DNA of 64,000 nucleotides from Actinomadura hallensis (GTDB taxonomy: Bacteria > Actinomycetota > Actinomycetes > Streptosporangiales > Streptosporangiaceae). The stretch lies in assembly GCF_006716765.1 (NCBI RefSeq), contig NZ_VFPO01000001.1:3658001-3722000 (forward strand). Reading direction: 5' to 3'. The notes under the pieces are model-generated. The model was not told the DNA's origin. It searched no databases and worked only from the letters and a program-made list of their open reading frames with translations. The translations under genes were made by a program, and so were the position numbers. Below, piece after piece: positions 37,618 to 46,515 of the stretch (position 1 is its first letter; each line of letters starts with the position of its first letter).

Positions 37618-38364
37618 ATGGCCGCTGGTGCGAGAGCCTCAGAACCCAGTCGCAAGGTGATCGGGCGCTCGGTGGTACGGCCGCGTCAGCAAGTCGAGGA
37701 GACGATCAAGGCGGCGATCCTCTCCGGGGAGCTGAAGAGCGGCGAGATGCTGCCGTCTGAGGCGGAACTCGCCCGGCAGTTCAACGTCAGTCGGGGAACC
37801 CTCCGGGAAGCCCTGCGCGTCCTCGCCTCCCAGCACCTCATCTACAAGGTCCCCGGAGCACGCGGGGGCACCTTCGTCCAGTCCGTCGACTACTCCGCCC
37901 TCGGCGACGTCGTCACCGACTCCGTCGACAACCTCCTCGCGCTGGGCAGCATCCGGTTCGACGAGGTCACGCACATGCGAGAGCTGCTGGAGGTGCCCTC
38001 CGTCCGGCTCGCGGCGGAGCACCGGTCGGCGGACGACCTCGCCAAGCTCCACGAGATCGTGGATCGCCAGAAGGCGGCCTCGGTCGACGATCCGTCGATC
38101 CCCGAGCTCGACCGGCAGTTCCACACGCTCATCGCCCGCGCGTCACAGAACCGCGTGCTGGCCTCGTTCGTGGCCGCGCTCCACCACGCCAGCGAGCCCG
38201 TCCACTACCTCGACCTCTCGCCGGAGGTCGGCCGGGAGACCGTGAAACAGCACCAGGCCATCGTCCGAGCGATCGCCGACCAGGATCCGGATGCCGGCGA
38301 GCGGGCCATCGTCGAGCATCTCACCTACCTGAGGCACCACATCTCCGCGCACCGCGCCAAGTAG
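37618..38364 (+). CDS. GntR-family regulator, FadR/FCD type
   Basis: This 248-residue protein has its ATG at 37618. The winged helix (about 20-88) reads VVRPRQQVEETIKAAILSGELKSGEMLPSEAELARQFNVSRGTLREALRVLASQHLIYKVPGARGG. An all-helical FCD ligand domain follows: VTHMRELLEVPSVRLAAEH, then DRQFHTLIARASQNRVLASFVAALHHAS, and HQAIVRAIADQDPDAGERAIVEHLTYLRHHI. The metal-site pattern (D..FH, H, H) is partly visible. FCD regulators sense carboxylic acids or acyl-CoAs. It directly precedes the catabolic operon and is its most likely regulator, acting through the TAATGTCCAAC-type sites at 38440-38481 and 50209-50219. Confidence 0.93.
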   Translation: MAAGARASEPSRKVIGRSVVRPRQQVEETIKAAILSGELKSGEMLPSEAELARQFNVSRGTLREALRVLASQHLIYKVPGARGGTFVQSVDYSALGDVVTDSVDNLLALGSIRFDEVTHMRELLEVPSVRLAAEHRSADDLAKLHEIVDRQKAASVDDPSIPELDRQFHTLIARASQNRVLASFVAALHHASEPVHYLDLSPEVGRETVKQHQAIVRAIADQDPDAGERAIVEHLTYLRHHISAHRAK

Positions 38365-38439
38365 CCCCGAAGCCGGGACCCGGCTCCGGCGAAGTCGGCC
38401 GCGCCTCTCGCGCCCGGCGAGCGGACGTCCACGCCCCTC

Positions 38440-38488
38440 TAATGTCGGAGTGTTGACATTCGCTAGAAAAGTTGGACATTATGAGGGC
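38440..38488 (+). promoter_or_regulatory. Promoter and operator of the catabolic operon
   Basis: TTGACA (38453-38458) and CATTAT (38477-38482) are 18 bp apart. AATGTC (38441-38446) and GACATT (38455-38460) form an inverted repeat over the -35, and GTTGGACATTA (38471-38481) covers the -10. The expected transcription start, about 6-7 bp after the -10, coincides with the GTG at 38489, so the message is probably leaderless. Confidence 0.7.
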
Positions 38489-39739
38489 GTGACAACATCG
38501 AGCAGTGACCGACGTGTATCGGGCCCGCTCGACGGAATCCGCGTCGTCGACATGACGACGTCCTACGCAGGACCCACAGCGGCCATGTACCTGGCTGACC
38601 TCGGCGCCACCGTCATCAAGGTGGAGCGGCCGGGGACCGGGGACGACACCCGCGCGTGGGGCCCTCCGTTCGTCGACGGTGTCTCGGCATGGTTCGCCTC
38701 CGCGAACCGGAACAAGCGATCCCTGGTCGTGGACCTCCGGATGCAGGAGGGCCGCGATGTTCTCCAACGTCTCATCCAGCACGCCGACGTCTTCCTGCAC
38801 AACACGAACCCGGCGAAGCTCAGCCGACTGGCCATCGACCCGGAGTCCGTGCGCGCGAAGAACCGAAAGCTGATCTACTGCGCCCTGTCGGGATTCGGGC
38901 TGGACGGACCGGACAGCGACCTTCCCGGGTACGACCTCGTGGCACAGGCACGGTCGGGCCTCATGTCGGTCACGGGAGAGAAGGGCCGCTCCCCGCAGCG
39001 GGTCTCCACGGCGCTCTCGGACATCGTCACCGGGATGGCGGCGGCGGTCGCGGTCAACGCCTCACTGGTGCGCAGGTTCCGTGACGGCGAAGGGGAGGTC
39101 ATCGACGTCTCCCTCCTCGACACCGACCTGGCGCTGATGGCGCCTCGCATCGCCTCCTTCCACGCGGGCGAGCCCGAGCCGGCCCCGAGCGGCGGAACCG
39201 ACTCCGTGCTCGCCGTCTACCAGGGCTTCGACACCGCCGACCGGAGGATCGTGCTGGCCATCGGAAACGACGCGATGTGGCGTCGCTTCTGCGCCGTCGC
39301 CGGGCTCGACGACCTCGCCGACGACCCGGCTCTCGCCGACAACGAAGGCCGCCGGAAGCACAGGGAGCGGATCACTTCGCGCATCTCCGAGGCGCTCGCG
39401 ACCCGGACCGCCGCCGAGTGGCTGAAGGTGTTCGCCGAGGCGTCCGTCCCGGCATCCCTGGTCCAGACCCTCTCCGAAGTGGTCGAGGACCGCCAGGTGG
39501 TCGCTCGCGAGACGCTGTTGCCCGTGCCCGGAACCGACGGCGCTCTCGTCACCGTGCGGAGTCCGTTTCGCCTCGGCTCCCAGCCGACGCCCCGCAACGA
39601 GCCCCCTCCGGCTCTGGCGGCGCACACGGGTCAGATCCTCGCCGAGGTGGGATTCAGCGAAGAAGAGGTACAACGGCTGGCATCGCTTGGAGCGGTGCAA
39701 ATCGAGGGCCGGCAGGACGCCGGGGAGGCGGTATCGTGA
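38489..39739 (+). CDS. Class III (CaiB/BaiF-family) CoA-transferase
   Basis: The chosen GTG at 38489 gives 416 residues; a start at 38450 would lie within the operator. Family features: GPLDGIRVVDMTTSYAGPTAAMYLADLGATVIKVERPGTGDDTR at the N-terminus, then NRNKRSLVVDLRMQEGRDVLQRL, PGYDLVAQARSGLMSVTG near 150, and a C-terminal AEWLKVFAEASVPASLVQTLSEVVEDRQV. The enzyme would move CoA from a donor (often succinyl-CoA or a pathway intermediate) to the free acid, activating it without ATP. A separate CoA ligase is encoded at 56873, so the island has two ways to make CoA esters. Confidence 0.93.
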   Translation: MTTSSSDRRVSGPLDGIRVVDMTTSYAGPTAAMYLADLGATVIKVERPGTGDDTRAWGPPFVDGVSAWFASANRNKRSLVVDLRMQEGRDVLQRLIQHADVFLHNTNPAKLSRLAIDPESVRAKNRKLIYCALSGFGLDGPDSDLPGYDLVAQARSGLMSVTGEKGRSPQRVSTALSDIVTGMAAAVAVNASLVRRFRDGEGEVIDVSLLDTDLALMAPRIASFHAGEPEPAPSGGTDSVLAVYQGFDTADRRIVLAIGNDAMWRRFCAVAGLDDLADDPALADNEGRRKHRERITSRISEALATRTAAEWLKVFAEASVPASLVQTLSEVVEDRQVVARETLLPVPGTDGALVTVRSPFRLGSQPTPRNEPPPALAAHTGQILAEVGFSEEEVQRLASLGAVQIEGRQDAGEAVS

Positions 39740-40542
39740 CCGATCGGTCGGACGAGTTGCTCGTGAGCCGCGCGGGCGCGGTCACCACCCTGACGATCAA
39801 CCGGCCGGCGGCCTTCAACGCGCTGAACGCACGGCTCCTGCAGCGTCTGCGCGACGAGGTCGCACGAGCGGACGCGGACGAGACCGTTCGCGCCGTGATC
39901 ATCACCGGGTCGGGTGAGAAGGCCTTCAGCGCCGGCGCCGATCTCAAGGAACTGCAGGGCATGGGCCCGGACCGGGCGCACGACGTCATGCGCGGCGGCC
40001 AGGAGGTCATGCGGCAGATCGAGCGGGCGGCGGTCCCGGTGATCGCCGCGGTCAACGGGGTCGCTCTCGGCGGGGGCTTCGAGCTGGTCCTCTCCTCGAC
40101 CTTCCCGGTGCTCGCCACCAACGCGTCGCTCGGCCTCCCGGAGGCGGGTCTGGGCCTCATTCCCGGGTACGGCGGAACACAGCGGCTGCCGCGCCTGGTC
40201 GGCGACCCGGTGGCCGCGTATCTCATGCTGACCGGGGACCGGCTCGACGCCGACCGAGCCTACGCGCTCGGCCTCACGCCCGTCCCGCCGGTGGCGGCGG
40301 ACCGGCTGATGGAGACCGCGACGAGCATCGCGGAGAAGGTGGCAGGCAAGGGCCCGAGGGCCGTGCGGTCCATCCTGACGGCGATCGAACAGGGACGTGA
40401 CGCCGATCTCGACTCCGGACTGACCCTCGAGACCGGTCTGGCGGCTCTCGCGGTCGCCGGCGCGGAATCGGACGAAGGGATCGCCGCGTTCCTCGAACGC
40501 CGACCGCCCCGCTTCTCGGATCCGGGCGGGGAGGCTCGCTGA
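39736..40542 (+). CDS. Enoyl-CoA hydratase / crotonase
   Basis: A GTG start overlaps the CoA-transferase stop (GTGA); the product is 268 aa. The crotonase fold is clear: INRPAAFNALNARLLQRLRD near residue 20, GSGEKAFSAGADLKEL (oxyanion hole) near 62, and AAVNGVALGGGFELVLS, then SLGLPEAGLGLIPGYGGTQRLPRLVG. Both catalytic glutamates of rat crotonase have counterparts (Glu in FELVLS and in GLPEAGLG), so syn hydration of an enoyl-CoA is expected. In an alicyclic-acid pathway it would play the BadK role, hydrating a ring-conjugated enoyl-CoA; a straight-chain substrate is equally possible from sequence alone. Confidence 0.93.
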   Translation: MTDRSDELLVSRAGAVTTLTINRPAAFNALNARLLQRLRDEVARADADETVRAVIITGSGEKAFSAGADLKELQGMGPDRAHDVMRGGQEVMRQIERAAVPVIAAVNGVALGGGFELVLSSTFPVLATNASLGLPEAGLGLIPGYGGTQRLPRLVGDPVAAYLMLTGDRLDADRAYALGLTPVPPVAADRLMETATSIAEKVAGKGPRAVRSILTAIEQGRDADLDSGLTLETGLAALAVAGAESDEGIAAFLERRPPRFSDPGGEAR

Positions 40543-41756
40543 TGGAACGTTCCGCGCTCGACACGGATCCCGAGGCCTACAAGGCCGTGCACGGCCTGCT
40601 CGACGAGCCCTCGGCCGACGCGCTGCTGACCGGCCGCGAGCTGGAGGTCCGCACGCTCACCCGCGACGTCGTCGCACGCGAGGTCGCGCCGCGGGCCGCG
40701 ACGCTGGACGAGACTCGCGGCTTCGCCGGTGAGAGCGTCCAGGCGCTCGCACGGGCGGGGCTCGTCGGGTTGATCTTCCCGCGCCGGCTCGGCGGCACCG
40801 GCGACACCCATGTCGCCTACGCCGTGGCCATGGAGGAGATCACGGCGGGATGCGCGGCGACCAGCCTCGTGTTCATGACCCAGATGCACGCGGGGCACCC
40901 CATTCTCACCGAAGGCTCCGACGCGCTCGCGGAACGCTACATCCCGGGCCTGCTGGACGGCTCGGTCTACGGCTCGCTCGGCATCACGGAGCCGAACGCC
41001 GGAAGCGACGTCGCCAGCCTGCAGACCACCGCGCGCAAGACCGGCGACGGCTACGTCGTCAACGGGTCCAAGACCTTCATCACGACCGGCGACAAGGCCG
41101 GGGTCATCGTCTGCTTCGCCACGGTCGACCGGTCGCGGGGCCGCGAAGGAGTCACCGCTTTCGTCATCGACGGATCGTGGCCCGGCGTGAGCCGCGGTCA
41201 GCCGTTCGACAAGCTCGGCATGCACGGCTCCACCACCGCGGAGCTGTTCTTCGACGATGTCCACGTCCCGGAGGACCACCTCCTCGGCGAGGAGGGCAAG
41301 GGCTGGGGCGTGATGCTGAGCTCCGTCGTGAAGTCGCGGATCAGCGCGGCGGCGCAAGGGGTGGGACTGGCGCGGGCGGCCTACGCGCGGACTCTCTCGG
41401 CGCTGTCGCGGATCTACGGACGCCGGCTGCCGGACGACGTGACGTTCGCCCTCGCGGACCTCCGCGGACAGATCCTCCAGGGCCGCCTGCTGCTGGTGGC
41501 GATGGCGCGCCAGGTCGACGAGCACGGCGCTGTGTCGCCCGACCAGATCGGCATCATGAAGCAGGTCTGCACCGATCTCGGGTTCCGGGCGTCCGTCGAA
41601 GCGGCGCGGATCCTCGGCCCCTTCGGCGACCTCAAGGCTCTCGGCGTGGAGCGGTGCCTCAGGGACGCGAAGGTCACGCAGATCTACGACGGGACCAATG
41701 AGATCCAGCGATTGCTGATCGGCCGCGCGACCACGCGCGCGCAGGAGTCGCTGTGA
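40542..41756 (+). CDS. Acyl-CoA dehydrogenase
   Basis: The 404-residue enzyme begins at ATG overlapping the crotonase TGA (TGATG). Motifs: SVYGSLGITEPNAGSDVASLQTTA near 147, GYVVNGSKTFITTGDKAG near 172, and LGMHGSTTAELFFDDVHVPEDHLLGEEGKGW. The C-terminal active-site loop reads QIYDGTNEIQRLLIGRA; Asp stands where the medium-chain enzymes have Glu (YEGT), so the base may be this Asp or another residue. It would introduce a double bond next to the thioester, the BadJ-like step in a ring pathway. Electrons go to ETF, which is not encoded in the window. Confidence 0.92.
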   Translation: MERSALDTDPEAYKAVHGLLDEPSADALLTGRELEVRTLTRDVVAREVAPRAATLDETRGFAGESVQALARAGLVGLIFPRRLGGTGDTHVAYAVAMEEITAGCAATSLVFMTQMHAGHPILTEGSDALAERYIPGLLDGSVYGSLGITEPNAGSDVASLQTTARKTGDGYVVNGSKTFITTGDKAGVIVCFATVDRSRGREGVTAFVIDGSWPGVSRGQPFDKLGMHGSTTAELFFDDVHVPEDHLLGEEGKGWGVMLSSVVKSRISAAAQGVGLARAAYARTLSALSRIYGRRLPDDVTFALADLRGQILQGRLLLVAMARQVDEHGAVSPDQIGIMKQVCTDLGFRASVEAARILGPFGDLKALGVERCLRDAKVTQIYDGTNEIQRLLIGRATTRAQESL

Positions 41757-41873
41757 CCGTGGCGGCGGACATCGGCTCCACCGGGCGTACGGCGGTCGGC
41801 GGACCTTCACATCAAGATCAGCGCGGCCTCGGGGACCTGCCGTCCCACGGCCGCGGGCGAGGGGGAGACTAGG

Positions 41874-42752
41874 GTGAGCAACGACAAGAAGATCGTCGGC
41901 GTCCTCGGCGCGGGAACCATGGGTTCCGGGATCGCCACCGTGGCCGCCCGGGGCGGGCACCGGGTCCTGCTGTTCGACATCGACGAGGCCAACCTCAGGC
42001 GGGGCATCGAGAACGTCCACGCCTTCTTCGACAAGTCCGTCAAGCTCGGCAAGCTCGACGCCTCGGCGGCGGAGGCCGCCAAGCAGTCGCTGGAAGGCAC
42101 CACGGAGCTCAAGGGGCTGGCCCCCTGCGACGTCGTCATCGAGGCCGTTTTCGAGGACCTCGCTTTGAAGAGGGACCTCTTCGGTCAACTGGACGACATC
42201 GTCTCGGAGTCCACGCTCTTCCACACCAACACGTCGACGCTCCCGGTCACCGGCATCGCCGCGGGCTCCCGGCTGCCGGAGCGGGTCGTCGGGACCCACT
42301 ACTGCAACCCGGCTCCGCTGATGAAGCTGGTCGAGGTCGCCGACGGTCGTCACACCGCGGCGTGGGCGCACCAGGCCACCGTCGAGTTCCTCCACTCCGT
42401 CGGCAAGACCACGGTCGTCACCAAGGACCGGCCCGGGTTCATCGTCAACCGCTTCCTCATTCCGTGGGAGAACTCCTGCATCAACGCCCTTGAGAACGGC
42501 TGGGCGACCAAGGAGGAGATCGACGCCGCCGTGCTCGGTGCGCTCGGCCACCCGATGGGCCCATTCCGGCTCCTGGACATCGTCGGCATGGACATCCACC
42601 AGCAGGTGTCCATGCGGCTCTACGAGCAGCTCCGGGACCCGCGCTTCTACCCGCCGCCGATGGTCGACCGCATGGTCGCCGCCGGCGACCTCGGCCGCAA
42701 GACCGGACGGGGCTTCTACACCTACGACGACACCCGGCTCTTCGGGGCCTGA
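41874..42752 (+). CDS. 3-hydroxyacyl-CoA dehydrogenase (first of three)
   Basis: A GTG start after GGGGGAG gives 292 residues. The NAD-binding Rossmann motif is VGVLGAGTMGSGIATVAARGGH; NTSTLPVTGIAAGSRLPERVVGTHYCNPAPLMKLVEV contains the catalytic His (canonically HFFNP, here HYCNP). The C-terminal dimerisation domain has DRPGFIVNRFLIPWENSCINALENGWATKEEID and GHPMGPFRLLDIVGMDI. The enzyme oxidises a 3-hydroxyacyl-CoA to 3-ketoacyl-CoA. The HYC substitution and the long ENSCIN helix set it apart from its two neighbours, suggesting different substrates or steps. Confidence 0.93.
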   Translation: MSNDKKIVGVLGAGTMGSGIATVAARGGHRVLLFDIDEANLRRGIENVHAFFDKSVKLGKLDASAAEAAKQSLEGTTELKGLAPCDVVIEAVFEDLALKRDLFGQLDDIVSESTLFHTNTSTLPVTGIAAGSRLPERVVGTHYCNPAPLMKLVEVADGRHTAAWAHQATVEFLHSVGKTTVVTKDRPGFIVNRFLIPWENSCINALENGWATKEEIDAAVLGALGHPMGPFRLLDIVGMDIHQQVSMRLYEQLRDPRFYPPPMVDRMVAAGDLGRKTGRGFYTYDDTRLFGA

Positions 42753-42765
42753 CGAGGAGGCAGCG

Positions 42766-43656
42766 ATGACGCAGTCGATCGACATGGCGAAGGTCGCCGT
42801 GCTGGGCTTCGGCACCATGGGCGCGGGCATCGCCCAGGTCATCGCCGACTCCGGTCGGCAGGTGGTGGTGCTCGAGACGGACCAGGAACGGCTCGCCGCC
42901 GGCCGTGCCCGGATCAGCGCCTTCCTGGACGAGGGCATCCGCCGCGGAAAGCGGACCGAGGACGACAAGGCGGCACTGCTCGAAAGGATCTCCGGGGTGA
43001 CCGGCGTGGCCGAGCTCGCCGAGCCGATCGGCCCCGTGGACCTGGTCATCGAGTCGGTCAGTGAGGACGCAGAGGTCAAGAAGCCTCTCCTGTCCGAGGT
43101 GGCGGGCGTCGTGGGCGCGGAGGTCCCGGTGGTCACCAACACCTCGGCGCTCTCGGTCACCGATCTGGCCACCGCCGTCCCCAACCCCGAGCGGGTGGCC
43201 GGACTTCACTTCTTCAACCCGGTGCCCCTGATGCGGACCGTGGAGGTCGTGCGCGCCTTCCACACCGACGCGGCACTCGTGGACCGGCTGGTCTCCTTCG
43301 TCGAGTCGCTCGACAAGGACGCGGCCGTGGTCAAGGACCGGCCGGGCTTCCTGATCAACGCGCTGCTGATCCCGTACCTCAACGACGTCATCCAGGCCTA
43401 CGACGACGAGCTCGCCTCGGCCGAGGACATCGATGTGGCGCTCCGTCTGGGCCTGGGCTACAAGTCCGGCCCCCTGGAACTGCTCGACATGATCGGGCTC
43501 GACGTCCACCTGCACGCCACCCAGAACGCCTACGAAGCGACCCGCGACCCCCGCTACGCGCCTCCGCCGCTGCTGCAGCGGATGGTCACCGCCGGTGCAC
43601 TCGGCAACAAGAGCGGCCGCGGCTTCCGCGTCGGAACCGATGAAGAGGACCGGTGA
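42766..43656 (+). CDS. 3-hydroxyacyl-CoA dehydrogenase (second)
   Basis: This 296-residue protein has its ATG at 42766, 13 bp after the previous stop, with GAGGAGG upstream. It shows VAVLGFGTMGAGIAQVIADSGRQVVVLETD at the N-terminus, GLHFFNPVPLMRTVEVVRA with the catalytic His near 145, KDRPGFLINALLIPYLNDVIQAYD, and GLGYKSGPLELLDMIGLDVHL. It resembles 3-hydroxybutyryl-CoA-type dehydrogenases without a hydratase domain. Two adjacent, divergent copies imply successive beta-oxidation turns or both ring and chain intermediates. Confidence 0.93.
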   Translation: MTQSIDMAKVAVLGFGTMGAGIAQVIADSGRQVVVLETDQERLAAGRARISAFLDEGIRRGKRTEDDKAALLERISGVTGVAELAEPIGPVDLVIESVSEDAEVKKPLLSEVAGVVGAEVPVVTNTSALSVTDLATAVPNPERVAGLHFFNPVPLMRTVEVVRAFHTDAALVDRLVSFVESLDKDAAVVKDRPGFLINALLIPYLNDVIQAYDDELASAEDIDVALRLGLGYKSGPLELLDMIGLDVHLHATQNAYEATRDPRYAPPPLLQRMVTAGALGNKSGRGFRVGTDEEDR

Positions 43657-43657
43657 G

Positions 43658-44440
43658 ATGAACTCCGCCTACAGTGACATCCTCGTGAGCGCCGACGGGC
43701 CGGTGCTGACGATCACGATCAACCGGCCCGAGGCCGGCAACAAGTTCCGCCACCAGACCTGCCTGGAGCTTTTCGACGCCCTGCAGCGGTTCCGTCTCGA
43801 CCCCGCGCTGCGGGCGGCGGTCCTGACGGGGGCCGGGGAGAAGTTCTTCTGCATCGGCGGTGAGCACGACGAGGTGACCTCCCTCGACCAGTCCCAGGTG
43901 CTGCCGATCATCGACGTCTACCAGGCGATCGACACGATCCCGAAGCCGGTCGTGGCCGCGGTCAACGGCTTCGCCGTCGGCGGCGGGAACGTGCTCCAGA
44001 CGGTGTGCGACCTCAGCGTCGCCTCCGAAACCGCCGTGTTCCGCCAGGTCGGCCCGATGGTCGGGAGCTTCGACGCCGGCTACGGCAGCTGGTACCTCGA
44101 GGACACCATCGGCCGCAAGCGCGCCAAGGAGATGTGGTACCTCAACCGCAAGTACTCCGCGGCCCAGGCCCTGGAGATGGGCCTGGTGAACGAGGTCGTG
44201 CCCGCCGACCGGCTGCTCGCCCGGGCCACCGAGATCGCGCGGGAGATCACGACCCGGAGCCCGCTGGCCATCGCCGGGATGAAGGGCGCCTTCTCCGCGC
44301 GGCACAACGGTGTCGCAGGCCAGGCGCGAATGGCACATGACCAGCAGCTCACGCTCTACCAGCGCACCGCGGAGGCGAAGGAACTCAGCGCAGCGTTCGC
44401 GGAGCGCCGCGAGCCCGACCCGGAAAGCTTCTGGCGGTGA
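43658..44440 (+). CDS. BadI/MenB-like crotonase, putative ring-opening beta-ketoacyl-CoA hydrolase
   Basis: This 260-residue protein starts one base after the previous stop. Besides the crotonase core (INRPEAGNKFRHQTCLELFDAL, TGAGEKFFCIGGEHDEV) it has the block GGGNVLQTVCDLSVASETAVFRQVGPMVGSFDAGYGSWYLEDTIGRKRAKEMWYLNRKYSAAQALEMGLVN. This QVGP-GS-D-GYG-(K/R)KRAxExWYL pattern is diagnostic for MenB (naphthoyl-CoA synthase) and BadI (2-ketocyclohexanecarboxyl-CoA hydrolase). The C-terminal SPLAIAGMKGAF...LYQRT..AKE...AFAERREP resembles BadI more closely. With no menaquinone genes nearby and with hydratase and dehydrogenases adjacent, hydrolytic ring cleavage of a cyclic beta-keto acyl-CoA is the better guess. 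Confidence 0.85.
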   Translation: MNSAYSDILVSADGPVLTITINRPEAGNKFRHQTCLELFDALQRFRLDPALRAAVLTGAGEKFFCIGGEHDEVTSLDQSQVLPIIDVYQAIDTIPKPVVAAVNGFAVGGGNVLQTVCDLSVASETAVFRQVGPMVGSFDAGYGSWYLEDTIGRKRAKEMWYLNRKYSAAQALEMGLVNEVVPADRLLARATEIAREITTRSPLAIAGMKGAFSARHNGVAGQARMAHDQQLTLYQRTAEAKELSAAFAERREPDPESFWR

Positions 44441-45492
44441 GCCGGGACTGGCGGGGGCCCGTGCTGGAGGCCGACCACAGGGATCTCGTCGCGATGCTCG
44501 ACGCGTTCGCGGCCGACAACCCGGGGCCGCTCGAGGACGGTGCGGAGGTCGCACCGCTCGTCGTCCGGCTCGCCGAGCTCGGGGTGTGGACGCTCGGCGC
44601 CGCCGCCGACCACGGCGGCGGCGGCGCCGACCCGACGATGACCGCCGTCGCGTTCGAGCGGATGGGCCGGTACTGGCCGGCTCTGGGCTGGGCGTCGGTC
44701 CAGGCCCACGTCGCCGCCGACCTCATCGGCGCCTCGCATCCGGAGCTCATGTCCGAGCTGCACGCGGGCCGCGCCAGGGTGGCGGTCGTGCGCGCGTCCT
44801 CCCCGCATGTGCGGCTCTCCTTCGCGGACGGCCGTCTGTCCGGGACGGTCGGGCGCGTCGACGCGGCCGGGCCTCGTCCCCACCTCGTGGTGCTGGACAA
44901 CGACGGCACCGCCCGTCTCGTGGAACCCGACGCCCTCGAAGGGCGCGGTCTCGCACGCACGGGTCTCGGCGGTGCCTTCACCAGTGCGCTCGAGGTGAGC
45001 GCAAGCGCGGACCAGGTCCACGAGCTGAGCGGGCGGGACCTGCCCGCCTCCCTCGGCCGGCTCTGGTGCGGCGCGGCCGCGGTGGCCGCCGGCATCGCGG
45101 GCGCGGCGGCGGACGGTGCGGCCTCGTACGCGGCCGGACGCCGGCAGTTCGGCGACGCCCTCACCGCCATCCCGACCGTGCGCCAGTCGCTGCTGGATCA
45201 GGTGGCCGACACGGTCACCGCGCTGACGGCCTCGATCGCCGTCGACCACTCCGATCTCGCGCAGGCGTACGCGGCGGTGTCCAGGGCGTGCGACGGCGCG
45301 ATCGACGTCGCGGCCGCCGCGCTCCAGACCCACGGCGGCTACGGCTACCTCAGCGAATACCCGGCCGAGCGCTTCCTGCGAGACGCGGTCTCGCTCCGCG
45401 CCGCCGTCGACGTCCAGTCGGCCGCGCGGGTGGGTGCCGCCGATCTCGTCGGCCGCCGATCCGAGGACTCCGCCCTCGGGGCGGTGTCCTGA
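44437..45492 (+). CDS. Acyl-CoA dehydrogenase-like protein, diverged
   Basis: A GTG overlaps the previous stop (GTGA); 351 residues. The ACAD fold is recognisable by LVVRLAELGVWTLGAAADHGGGGADPTMTAVAFERMGRYWPALGW near the N-terminus and AAGRRQFGDALTAIPTVRQSLLDQVAD plus AALQTHGGYGYLSEYPAERFLRDAVSL near the C-terminus. The middle beta-domain is short and lacks the usual E-P-x-x-GSD FAD motif, and the C-terminal catalytic loop is absent. It is probably the non-catalytic partner of a heteromeric dehydrogenase, or acts on an unusual substrate. It belongs to the same operon as the BadI-like gene. Confidence 0.85.
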   Translation: MSRDWRGPVLEADHRDLVAMLDAFAADNPGPLEDGAEVAPLVVRLAELGVWTLGAAADHGGGGADPTMTAVAFERMGRYWPALGWASVQAHVAADLIGASHPELMSELHAGRARVAVVRASSPHVRLSFADGRLSGTVGRVDAAGPRPHLVVLDNDGTARLVEPDALEGRGLARTGLGGAFTSALEVSASADQVHELSGRDLPASLGRLWCGAAAVAAGIAGAAADGAASYAAGRRQFGDALTAIPTVRQSLLDQVADTVTALTASIAVDHSDLAQAYAAVSRACDGAIDVAAAALQTHGGYGYLSEYPAERFLRDAVSLRAAVDVQSAARVGAADLVGRRSEDSALGAVS

Positions 45493-45550
45493 GCCATGGG
45501 GCGACACCGTGGACGACCGATCGTCAGTCAAGCACCGAGGAGAATCGACA

Positions 45551-46411
45551 ATGGCTGCTGAGGCCACCGTTCCGCGGCACGTGGGCGTCTACGGGGGAGG
45601 CCGCATGGGCGCCGGGATCGCCCACGCCTTCGTCGCAGCCGGAGCGGCCGTGACCGTGGTCGAGAGCGACGCGGACGCCGCGGAGGGCGCCCGCGACCGG
45701 GTCATCCGGAGCCTCCGCCGAGCGGAGGCGCGAGGGACGTTGAGCGAACCCCTCTCCGCGGCCGTCGACCGGCTCGAAGTGACCACCGAGCCGGATGCGT
45801 TCGCCGAGGCCGGGCTGGTGATCGAGGCCGTTCCCGAGCTGGCCGGGTTGAAGCGCGAGCTGCTCGCGAAGACAGAGGCGATCGCGCCGGACGCGGTCCT
45901 GGCGACGAACACCAGCTCCCTGTCCGTGAACGGCCTCGCCGAGGGCCTCCGCCGCCCCGAGCGGTTCCTGGGCCTGCACTTCTTCAATCCGGTCCCCGCG
46001 AGCAGCCTGGTCGAGATCGTCGTCGGCGCCCGGACCGATTCGGCGCTCGTGACCCGGGCGAAGGGCTGGGTGGAGGCACTGGGCAAGTCGGCCATCGTCG
46101 TCACCGACTCCCCCGGGTTCGCGTCCTCCCGGCTCGGCGTGGCATTGGCGCTGGAGGCGATGCGCATGCTCGAGGAAGGCGTCGCCGGCGCCGAGGACAT
46201 CGACACCGCGATGACGCTCGGCTACAAGCACCCGATGGGTCCGCTGCGCACCACCGACGTGGTGGGGCTGGACGTCCGGCTGGCGATCGCGGAACACCTC
46301 GCGTCCGAGCTCGGCGAGAGGTTCGAACCGCCCGCCGTGCTACGCGACAAGGTCGCCGCGGGCGAGCTCGGCCGGAAGACCGGACGCGGCTTCTACGACT
46401 GGGACAGCTGA
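45551..46411 (+). CDS. 3-hydroxyacyl-CoA dehydrogenase (third)
   Basis: This 286-residue protein has its ATG at 45551. The Rossmann motif is HVGVYGGGRMGAGIAHAFVAAGAAVTVVES; GLHFFNPVPASSLVEIVVGA holds the catalytic His; PGFASSRLGVALALEAMRMLEEGVAGAEDIDTAMTLGYKHPMGPLRTTDVVGLDVRL forms the C-terminal domain. It is close to PaaH/FadB2-type 3-hydroxybutyryl-CoA dehydrogenases. Expected role: NAD-dependent oxidation of a straight-chain 3-hydroxyacyl-CoA after ring cleavage. It begins 58 bp after the diverged dehydrogenase gene. Confidence 0.92.
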   Translation: MAAEATVPRHVGVYGGGRMGAGIAHAFVAAGAAVTVVESDADAAEGARDRVIRSLRRAEARGTLSEPLSAAVDRLEVTTEPDAFAEAGLVIEAVPELAGLKRELLAKTEAIAPDAVLATNTSSLSVNGLAEGLRRPERFLGLHFFNPVPASSLVEIVVGARTDSALVTRAKGWVEALGKSAIVVTDSPGFASSRLGVALALEAMRMLEEGVAGAEDIDTAMTLGYKHPMGPLRTTDVVGLDVRLAIAEHLASELGERFEPPAVLRDKVAAGELGRKTGRGFYDWDS

Positions 46412-46515
46412 CGTCCGACGGCCACGGCGCGGCCGCCGGGGCCGTGCCGCCGTGTCCGTGCCGCCGGGGCCGTGTCCCGTGCGGCCGGACCGGACGTGGA
46501 GAGGGAGTTGATGGT

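Noticed and set aside
40260..43184. Reverse frame of more than 900 codons opposite the beta-oxidation genes
   Set aside because: Antisense shadow; the forward genes carry all catalytic motifs.
43658..44440. Calling the crotonase MenB (menaquinone synthesis)
   Set aside because: The signature block fits MenB too, but the context is acyl-CoA catabolism, no men genes are near, and the C-terminus is closer to BadI; kept as BadI/MenB-like.
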